A stretch of 5,089 nt of DNA from CAYMPH01 sp964392365 (GTDB taxonomy: Bacteria; Spirochaetota; UBA4802; UBA5550): assembly GCA_964392365.1 (NCBI GenBank), contig CAYMPH010000036.1:1-5089 (forward strand), written 5' to 3'. Below, piece after piece: positions 1-5,089 of this stretch. The position numbers and the translations under genes are program-made. Positions within the stretch are counted from its first letter, which is position 1; each line of letters opens with the position of its first letter. Under the pieces are notes generated by a model. That model saw nothing but the letters and a program-made list of their open reading frames with translations. It searched no databases and was not told the DNA's origin.

Positions 1-55
1 TGGCTGCCTGCAGTTCATTAGTCCGCGCTTTTACTTTATCTTCAAGGTTTTCTGT
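1..55. repeat. 55-bp perfect direct repeat, copy 1 (left window edge)
   Basis: These 55 bases are identical to 2749-2803 and diverge at the next base. In both copies they encode the coiled coil after HAMP (T-E-N-L-E-D-K-V-K-A-R-T-N-E-L-Q-A-A). The copy begins exactly at the window edge, so the true repeat may extend further left. The length matches a common de Bruijn graph overlap size, so an assembly break at a shared segment is the simplest reading; recent gene conversion between paralogues could underlie the identity. Confidence 0.95.
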
Positions 56-1807
56 ATAATCATCAATCTGTTTTTTGTTGATTTTTAATGTACTGGTCAT
101 TTTATTGAAAGAATGAGTAATGTATCCGATCTCATCCTGAACTTTTACTATCAGATCAACAGTAAAATCTCCGTCCATTACCTTGCGAACTCCTGCCTGC
201 AGCGAGTTAAGCGGCCGTATAAGAGTACCAAGAAAAAACAGCGGGAAACCGGCAATAATAAAAACAAGAACCACCCACAGCATAATGATCATTTGTTTTG
301 CAGATGGATGCATATATTCACGATAAGCAATATATGAAAACCCTGCCTCATATATTTTATTTTCTTTTAAGTCATATTTCAGAAAGGTCACATAATGCGT
401 TTTTCCGTTTTCGCTTTCCCTGTAATTTCTTTTTTCAACCGGATTCATCCTGTCAAGAAAATGGAGAACTGCATTTTTCAGTTCCTTTTTCTCCAGTTTG
501 CTTTTACTCACAAAAGAGAGTATAGTGCCGCTAAAAGAGATCAATCTTGCATCAGGTTTTGCCAGTAATTTTTTAACAGAATTCCTGAAATCTTCATCAG
601 GCAGCTGTTTGATTTTGGTTTGCTGATATTTTATAAATCTTTGAAGCGAATCAATATACTTAACTATCTTCACACTCTTGTTTTTTTCATTATCTTTAAT
701 ATTTTCTGCATATTTAAGTATAGCAAGTTTATAAGCGCTGAAATTTTCATTTCCCTGGTCTGCAACTTTATTTAATTCTGCCATAAAATCTGCATCCTGC
801 AGAGTTTTGATCTTTTCATACAAGGCAGTATTCATATATTCATTTTTTGATTTATTCAGATCTACTGCAGTTTCTTCACTCGAGTAAATCGAATCAAATT
901 TATCGCTCGGGAATGTGTATGATTTAATATATTTTATATCAGGCGATTTATATTTATCTCCCAAAGATCTTTCTAACTCGCTTCTTTGTATTACATCATA
1001 AGAGACTTCTCTGTCCTGCAAAGTGTAATAGCTCAACCCCTGGAATACAAGCGTAAAAGTAACCACACTTATTCCAATTATTTTTCCCATAAATGAACTT
1101 CTGTCTTTTGTTGTGTTTATATAAATAACAGCCATCATAAAGAAGCCGAATATATGAAAAAGATTCAATGATATCTGATATATATCCCTGTCGAATAATC
1201 CATCACGGCTCATGGTATTCAGTATAGCCGGCGCGATTGATGCGATCATATATGTAATACCTATAGCCAAAATCCACCAGCGGCCTTTATCTTTGATCTG
1301 TTTAACCCGCCAAAGGACCAATAAAAATACCAGCATAACCTGAGTTACAATGATCAAACCTACAATTTTACTTGCAGCCTCGGCGTTAAAATCATAGTTA
1401 TGCCCTGCAAAATTATAAACTATCCCTGCATTTATTGTCATTTTATAAAAAAATAAAGACGTTGCAAATAAAACTAAATATTGTCCAATTAGCAGAATTT
1501 TTGCAATTTTTGGATTCTGTTTATCCGGAAAATTTGCAACAAATACTGTGACATGGGTTGCCGCAAGTATTATAAAAAACACTGTAAACCATCTATGATA
1601 CGCTGCAATAGGATTATACATGCTGTAGCATATAAAATATGCCATATCAAAAATCATCAGACAGCCGAATGCAGTTCCAATATGAAAAGTGGCTTTGGAT
1701 TTCTTTCTGATTATCAGAAAGAATAAAGCAAGCGTAAAGGTGAACGCAACAAGGATTATTGCACCTACTGAAAAGAAATTAAAATAAACAAATTCAGAAA
1801 ATTTCAT
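1..1807 (-). CDS. Membrane sensor protein, SpoIIE/RsbU-type phosphatase paralogue (gene A), C-terminal part missing
   Basis: The frame runs without a stop for 602 codons from ATG at 1807 to the window edge, so the start is real and the 3' end is cut off. Hydrophobic segments, by eye, lie near residues 12-34, 43-61, 72-90, 103-122, 146-165, 178-197, 210-232 and 240-260. A mostly polar region of about 240 residues (262-503) follows, presumably outside the cytoplasm, then a ninth helix (506-528), a HAMP domain (about 529-575, with VQDEIGY) and the start of a coiled coil (ENLEDKVKARTNELQAA). It aligns with gene B from residue 1, sharing YHRWFTV-like, FAGH and TKDRSSFM motifs at the same positions, which supports the chosen start. 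By analogy with B the missing part should be a SpoIIE PP2C phosphatase, but that domain is not visible here. It is the last of three same-strand paralogues, 147 bp after B. The HAMP-coiled-coil linker has seven more residues than B. Confidence 0.93.
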   Translation of the reverse strand, partial: MKFSEFVYFNFFSVGAIILVAFTFTLALFFLIIRKKSKATFHIGTAFGCLMIFDMAYFICYSMYNPIAAYHRWFTVFFIILAATHVTVFVANFPDKQNPKIAKILLIGQYLVLFATSLFFYKMTINAGIVYNFAGHNYDFNAEAASKIVGLIIVTQVMLVFLLVLWRVKQIKDKGRWWILAIGITYMIASIAPAILNTMSRDGLFDRDIYQISLNLFHIFGFFMMAVIYINTTKDRSSFMGKIIGISVVTFTLVFQGLSYYTLQDREVSYDVIQRSELERSLGDKYKSPDIKYIKSYTFPSDKFDSIYSSEETAVDLNKSKNEYMNTALYEKIKTLQDADFMAELNKVADQGNENFSAYKLAILKYAENIKDNEKNKSVKIVKYIDSLQRFIKYQQTKIKQLPDEDFRNSVKKLLAKPDARLISFSGTILSFVSKSKLEKKELKNAVLHFLDRMNPVEKRNYRESENGKTHYVTFLKYDLKENKIYEAGFSYIAYREYMHPSAKQMIIMLWVVLVFIIAGFPLFFLGTLIRPLNSLQAGVRKVMDGDFTVDLIVKVQDEIGYITHSFNKMTSTLKINKKQIDDYTENLEDKVKARTNELQAA

Positions 1808-1814
1808 TTTTTTT

Positions 1815-1818
1815 CTCC
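1815..1818 (-). promoter_or_regulatory. Ribosome binding site of gene A
   Basis: On the minus strand GGAG is followed by seven bases, mostly A, and then ATG at 1807. The same GGAG with seven-base spacing precedes gene B, which supports both starts. Confidence 0.8.
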
Positions 1819-1860
1819 ATTTTAAATGATCATCAAATAATCACAATTTTGAGCTATGCA

Positions 1861-1866
1861 ATTATA
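1861..1866 (-). promoter_or_regulatory. Possible -10 element upstream of gene A
   Basis: A perfect TATAAT lies on the minus strand 53 bases before the gene A start. At 17-bp spacing the -35 position (1884-1889) reads TATCAT, a poor match to TTGACA, so a sigma70-type promoter is only weakly supported. In such AT-rich DNA the hexamer may occur by chance. If real, gene A could be transcribed separately from gene B. Confidence 0.25.
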
Positions 1867-1888
1867 CAGACTCGAATTTTCACATGAT

Positions 1889-1932
1889 ACATTATTATAT
1901 TTATTTATAGCATATAATCACTATAATAATGT
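1889..1932. repeat. AT-rich inverted repeat between genes B and A
   Basis: The arms ACATTATTATA (1889-1899) and TATAATAATGT (1922-1932) are perfect 11-bp reverse complements separated by 22 bases. The spacer holds a smaller inverted pair, TTATA (1905-1909) and TATAA (1913-1917). The structure begins 22 bases after the gene B stop. It is too AT-rich, and lacks a following T tract on the minus strand, to be a standard intrinsic terminator. It could be an operator or an mRNA-end structure, or chance in AT-rich sequence. Confidence 0.5.
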
Positions 1933-1954
1933 TTAAAAATCAATCACAAAATGT

Positions 1955-4534
1955 TTAAACTTTTCTCTTTAAAATTACCAGTGTTACATCATCACCGCAT
2001 ACAAAACCCTTGAGGTTTTTTAAAATTGCATCTTTTATCCCGTCAACAGGGAGTGATGCACTCTCTTTAAAAAGATCAGCAAGGTGAATGTCTCCGAACA
2101 GTTCAGGATCAGCACTCTTGGCAGTTTCCTTTTTCACAGCTTCAGTTACCCCGTCAGAATATAGAAGCATAACATCTCCCCGAGCCATAGAAAGAGAATC
2201 AAGGTCAAGCATGCCTTCAAGATCATCAACTATTCCTATCCACATTCCTCTTGTTTCAATTAAATCAACTTTGCCTGTTGCAGCGCGGAAAATCATTATA
2301 TCCTGGTGAAGGCCTGAAAATATAAACTTGCCTCCGACTGTTGCTGCAAGTACAGAAATAGTCATGTACTTGTCTTCGCCTAAACGTTTGATGTTATCTG
2401 AAATGGTGGCATTTACAATATCAAGAAGCTTATCCGGGGCGATATCAGGGTTCTGGGCAAGCACAACGTGTATAGCTGTCTGGGTCATCATCATAACAAG
2501 GCCTGCAGGTACTCCGTGGCCGGAAACATCGCCTATTACTATCCAGTCAATGCCTGCTGCATTGATGATATCATAGTAGTCACCTCCAACTTCGTCTGCA
2601 GGCTGCATATGAGCTGAAATATCGTAATCCGCGATTTCAGGATCCACAGGTAGCAATTTCGTCTGGATTTTTTTCGCAAGCTCCATCTCTCCCCATAGAG
2701 CGTCTCGGGCCTCAACAAGCTGCTCATTCATGGCTTCCATTTCCTCCATGGCTGCCTGCAGTTCATTAGTCCGCGCTTTTACTTTATCTTCAAGGTTTTC
2801 TGTTGCTTCGCTTATTTTTACAGCCATTGTATTGAAATTCCGCGACATGTATCCGAATTCATCTTCAACCTTGACTGGAATCTGAACTTTCAGATTTCCC
2901 TGCTGCATTTCCTGCAGTCCGGCAAGAAGATTTCTGATAGGTTTAACAAGCGATCCCCAGAAGAAAAACGGGAACCCGATAAAAATCACGCATGCCATAA
3001 TCATCAGCAGAATAATGTATTTCTTCGATGTATCGTGAACGTAAATTCTGTAATTAAGATACGGGTAGCCTGCTTCTATTACCCTATTATTCCCTGCATC
3101 TGCTTCCATTATAGCTACATAGTGATTTTTATCAGCAGAATCTTTCCGGTAAATGCGGGTACCAGGCTTTCTCATTGGAGTTAAAAAGGTAAGCACATCG
3201 TGCTTTATGATTTTCTGATCAGAACCGGCATTTTTCAGATACTCAATAATGACATTATTGAATATCTTTATTCTTGATCCAGGAAGAAATGCTTTTAGCT
3301 GTTCTGAAAAATTCTCATCTGAAAGCTGGCTGATTTTATTTCTGGTAAATAAAACAGTACGCTCAATTGAATCAATATATGCCAAAATCTTTCCTGCCGG
3401 ATCATTTTCGCCAGGCTTGATTGAGTCTGCATAGTCAATAATTGCAGTTTTATATCCGGCAAATGATTTATTTGTACCCGCAAGGACAGTTTCAAGTTCT
3501 GATTTAAACTTACCATTATCAATATGCCTTATTTTTTCATAGATTAATGTATTATGAAATTCATGATCAATCTCGGAAAAATCAGGAGTACCGGAATTGT
3601 TTTCTTTTAAATATTTTACTGAAAAAGCATCATCTTTTCCGGAATATGCCGCCATGTATTTCATATCATCGGGATATGAATCTGTTTTTATTGATAGATG
3701 CGTCTCAGCCTCAAGAAGCAGATCAAAAGATTTTTCCTGGTCCTGCAATGAATAGTAGGTAAAACCCTGAACCATGAGAAGAAGAGTTGTAAGTGTAACA
3801 ATAAGAATCTTTGACATAAAGCTTGACCGGTCTTTTGTAATATTAAGAAATATAATAACAACAATAAAAGCGCCGGTCATACTCGATAGATTTTGAGCAA
3901 GCTGGTATGTTCCGCGGTCAAGCAGCCCGTCTCTGCTTAGAATATTTGTAATTCCCGGAATCATGAAAGACGAGAAGAGGAATATGCTCATAATAAGAAC
4001 TGCCCATCTTTCAATCCCCCTGTTTAAAAATGTTCTTACTATCCCTGAAATTAAAATCAAACTTATAAATAAAATAAGAAATGCACCAACGAGTTTACTG
4101 GCCCTGTCTGCATCAAAATCCCAGTAGTGACCGGCAAATAAAAACACCTTGCCGGAGTTATATGATTCCCTGAAAAAAATCAACACTACAGCAATAGATA
4201 CCAGATACCCGAGAATGATAAAAATTTTTCTAAACCGCGGGAATCTGACATCCGGAAAAGAAAAAACAGCAATAGAATAATGGAATAAAAGGATCATAAC
4301 AGTTGGCACTGTAAACCATCTATGAAATGCAGACAGGGGGTGATAAAAAGAAGCAGAAACAGCATAAGACAAGCCAAAAATAACGCTGAGAAAAAATACT
4401 ATTCCAAAATGAAATGAAACTTTTGACTTGTTTTTCATCGATATAAAAAAATATGCAAGAACACCCATAAATATCGATGGGATCAATGCTCCAATTGTAA
4501 AAAAATTAAAATATATGTGCTCAGAAATGTTCAT
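1955..4534 (-). CDS. Membrane-anchored HAMP-SpoIIE (PP2C-type) serine/threonine phosphatase (gene B)
   Basis: This is the only complete gene in the window. ATG at 4534 gives 859 residues; a TTG one codon upstream is open but fits the ribosome binding site less well, and the ATG aligns with residue 1 of gene A. About eight membrane helices occupy residues 10-262. A probable extracytoplasmic sensor region (263-505), a ninth helix (506-527), HAMP (about 528-575, with VEDEFGY) and a coiled coil (577-618) follow. The SpoIIE phosphatase fills 619-859. It starts with the RsbU-like helix AKKIQTKLLP (620-629) and has GGDYYD (650-655), GDVSGHG (668-674, D669), LLYSDG (D794, G795) and CGDD (846-849). 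The metal-binding aspartates expected for PPM enzymes are present, so it should be active with Mn or Mg. The family typically removes phosphate from STAS-domain anti-anti-sigma factors, so a switch for a partner-switching or other phosphoprotein pathway is inferred. No partner gene is nearby. It lies 99 bp downstream of gene C. Confidence 0.97.
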   Translation of the reverse strand: MNISEHIYFNFFTIGALIPSIFMGVLAYFFISMKNKSKVSFHFGIVFFLSVIFGLSYAVSASFYHPLSAFHRWFTVPTVMILLFHYSIAVFSFPDVRFPRFRKIFIILGYLVSIAVVLIFFRESYNSGKVFLFAGHYWDFDADRASKLVGAFLILFISLILISGIVRTFLNRGIERWAVLIMSIFLFSSFMIPGITNILSRDGLLDRGTYQLAQNLSSMTGAFIVVIIFLNITKDRSSFMSKILIVTLTTLLLMVQGFTYYSLQDQEKSFDLLLEAETHLSIKTDSYPDDMKYMAAYSGKDDAFSVKYLKENNSGTPDFSEIDHEFHNTLIYEKIRHIDNGKFKSELETVLAGTNKSFAGYKTAIIDYADSIKPGENDPAGKILAYIDSIERTVLFTRNKISQLSDENFSEQLKAFLPGSRIKIFNNVIIEYLKNAGSDQKIIKHDVLTFLTPMRKPGTRIYRKDSADKNHYVAIMEADAGNNRVIEAGYPYLNYRIYVHDTSKKYIILLMIMACVIFIGFPFFFWGSLVKPIRNLLAGLQEMQQGNLKVQIPVKVEDEFGYMSRNFNTMAVKISEATENLEDKVKARTNELQAAMEEMEAMNEQLVEARDALWGEMELAKKIQTKLLPVDPEIADYDISAHMQPADEVGGDYYDIINAAGIDWIVIGDVSGHGVPAGLVMMMTQTAIHVVLAQNPDIAPDKLLDIVNATISDNIKRLGEDKYMTISVLAATVGGKFIFSGLHQDIMIFRAATGKVDLIETRGMWIGIVDDLEGMLDLDSLSMARGDVMLLYSDGVTEAVKKETAKSADPELFGDIHLADLFKESASLPVDGIKDAILKNLKGFVCGDDVTLVILKRKV
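2749..2803. repeat. 55-bp perfect direct repeat, copy 2 (inside gene B)
   Basis: Identical to positions 1-55. It encodes residues 578-595 or so of gene B, the coiled coil that joins HAMP to the phosphatase. Just before this block (in reading direction) the HAMP domains of A and B share only about 40% of residues, so the jump to full nucleotide identity, including every synonymous site, is abrupt. Confidence 0.95.
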
Positions 4535-4541
4535 CAACTCT

Positions 4542-4545
4542 CTCC
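4542..4545 (-). promoter_or_regulatory. Ribosome binding site of gene B (decides the start)
   Basis: GGAG on the minus strand lies seven bases before ATG at 4534 but only four before the in-frame TTG at 4537. The seven-base spacing matches that of gene A, so ATG at 4534 is the preferred start. Confidence 0.8.
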
Positions 4546-4565
4546 GTATTTTATTTTAAAAACCG

Positions 4566-4583
4566 AGCATGCTATTTATAAAT
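4566..4583. promoter_or_regulatory. Adjacent palindromes and possible -10 upstream of gene B
   Basis: AGCATGCT (4566-4573) is a perfect 8-bp palindrome directly followed by ATTTATAAAT (4574-4583), a perfect 10-bp palindrome. The second contains TATAAA on the minus strand (4575-4580), 40 bases before the gene B ATG. That would suit a -10 box, but the base run at 17-bp spacing is only TTTTTT, so a -35 is not convincing. An operator over a promoter is possible; chance in AT-rich DNA is also possible. Confidence 0.25.
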
Positions 4584-4633
4584 TGAAAACATAGATCAAA
4601 AAAGCAGTACAGTATTGAAATTTACTTTATCTA

Positions 4634-5089
4634 TTAAACCTTCCTCTTCAATATAACCATTGTTACGTCATCTCCGCAGATATATCCATTAAGGTCTTTT
4701 AAGATTGCATCCTTGATACCATCAACAGGCAGTGATGCACTCATTTTAAAAAGATCAGCAAGGTGAACATCTCCGAATATTTCAGGATCAGAATTCTTTA
4801 CAGTTTCTTTCTTCACAGCTTCAGTAACACCATCTGAATACAGAAGCATGGTGTCGCCTGGTGCCATAGAAAGTGAATCAAGACCAAGCATGCCTTTAAT
4901 ATCGTCCAAAATTCCTATCCACATTCCTCTTGTTTCAGTTAAATCCACCCTGCCTGTTGCAGCACGGACAATCCTAATATCCTGCTGAAATCCTGACAAA
5001 ACAAATTTTCCTCCGACTGTAGCCGCAACAACCGAACTGGACCTACGATAACACTCACCGAAACCCCTTTCGTTCAACGACATATCGCC
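4634..5089 (-). CDS. C-terminal fragment of a SpoIIE (PP2C-type) phosphatase (gene C), 5' end missing
   Basis: The frame is open from the window edge and ends with TAA at 4634-4636, followed in frame by TAG and, two codons later, another TAA. The last 130 residues align without a gap to the end of gene B and about 105 are identical (roughly 81%). This part covers the second half of the phosphatase: the RGMWIGI segment, LLYSDG (D86, G87 counting from the edge) and CGDD (138-141). The upstream half with GGDYYD and GDVSGHG, and any membrane sensor, lie outside the window. The ATG at 5083 should not be taken as the real start: the ~18 residues before VVAATVGG do not resemble the family, and a protein starting there would lack half the active site. 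It is probably the first of three tandem paralogues, though its own N-terminal architecture is unknown. Confidence 0.9.
   Translation of the reverse strand, partial: GDMSLNERGFGECYRRSSSVVAATVGGKFVLSGFQQDIRIVRAATGRVDLTETRGMWIGILDDIKGMLGLDSLSMAPGDTMLLYSDGVTEAVKKETVKNSDPEIFGDVHLADLFKMSASLPVDGIKDAILKDLNGYICGDDVTMVILKRKV
5040..5089. other. Edge segment without homology to the phosphatase family
   Basis: Similarity to gene B stops at about 5038. The remaining 50 bases are about half G+C, higher than the AT-rich rest of the window, and encode residues in the gene C frame (such as NERGFGECYRR) that do not match the expected DKYMTIS region. It includes a short inverted pair CGAAA/TTTCG. A misjoined sequence end, a real rearrangement or an insertion boundary would all fit. 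Confidence 0.5.

Noticed and set aside
113..525. Two overlapping plus-strand open frames of about 75 codons
   Set aside because: They lie antisense to the uninterrupted gene A frame, which shows clear homology to gene B; their translations have no recognisable domain.
1921..1949. A second possible promoter before gene A (TTGTGA with TATTAT)
   Set aside because: The spacing is only 15 bp, it overlaps the inverted repeat arm and the sequence is so AT-rich that such matches are expected by chance.
1928..1959. Direct repeat of AATGTTTAAA with a 22-bp period around the gene B stop
   Set aside because: Ten AT-rich bases repeated twice in an AT-rich gap is too weak to call a functional element.
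2088..2576. Plus-strand open frames opposite the gene B phosphatase domain
   Set aside because: They are antisense to conserved catalytic motifs of gene B and carry low-complexity serine/isoleucine-rich translations typical of shadows.
2539..3522. Short minus-strand open frames in other frames of gene B
   Set aside because: They overlap the well-supported B reading frame and have no ribosome binding site or family resemblance.
3249..3762. Plus-strand open frames opposite the sensor region of gene B
   Set aside because: They are antisense to B, whose frame is supported by alignment with A throughout this region.
4535..4537. TTG as the start codon of gene B
   Set aside because: It is only four bases from GGAG and would add a residue absent from gene A; ATG at 4534 has the same seven-base spacing as in gene A.
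4589..4633. Intrinsic terminator after gene C, suggested by a T run on the minus strand
   Set aside because: The sequence before the T run repeats TACTG but forms no stable stem, so a terminator is not supported.

Overview
The window is AT-rich and carries three consecutive genes, all on the minus strand. They are paralogues of one family: membrane-anchored sensor phosphatases of the SpoIIE/RsbU type (PP2C/PPM fold). Read in the direction of transcription, the order is gene C (right edge, only its C-terminal end present), gene B (1955-4534, complete, 859 residues) and gene A (1-1807, start present, C-terminal catalytic half lost at the left edge). The start-site GGAG Shine-Dalgarno sequences, the AT-rich gaps and a large polytopic sensor phosphatase family point to a bacterium. 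A spirochaete (Leptospira-like) source is my tentative guess, based only on remembered resemblance of the N-terminal membrane domain and on the abundance of such phosphatases there. Nothing in the window proves it.

Layout: 1-1807 gene A (602 codons without a stop, open at the edge); 1808-1954 AT-rich gap with an 11-bp inverted repeat, a TATAAT hexamer and the gene A ribosome binding site; 1955-4534 gene B; 4535-4633 gap with two adjacent palindromes and the gene B ribosome binding site; 4634-5089 gene C fragment, whose last ~50 bases do not resemble the family. All plus-strand open frames are shadows of these genes, and no gene-free stretch exceeds 150 bases.

Architecture shared by A and B: about eight N-terminal membrane helices, a ~240-residue extracytoplasmic region, a ninth helix, HAMP, and a coiled coil. 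In B these lead into a complete SpoIIE phosphatase with all expected acidic motifs. The likely role is to sense an external or membrane signal and dephosphorylate a phospho-Ser/Thr protein, classically a STAS-domain anti-anti-sigma factor. No STAS protein, anti-sigma kinase or sigma factor lies in the window, so the target is unknown.

Most notable: (i) the left 55 bases exactly repeat 2749-2803 inside gene B, which suggests the sequence ends at an assembly break in a repeat; (ii) A and B are the same length up to the end of HAMP, then A has exactly seven extra residues (one heptad) in the signalling helix, directly before the identical block; (iii) the right edge carries a sharp loss of homology with a shift in base composition. 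I see no mobile element, CRISPR array, RNA gene or defence system.
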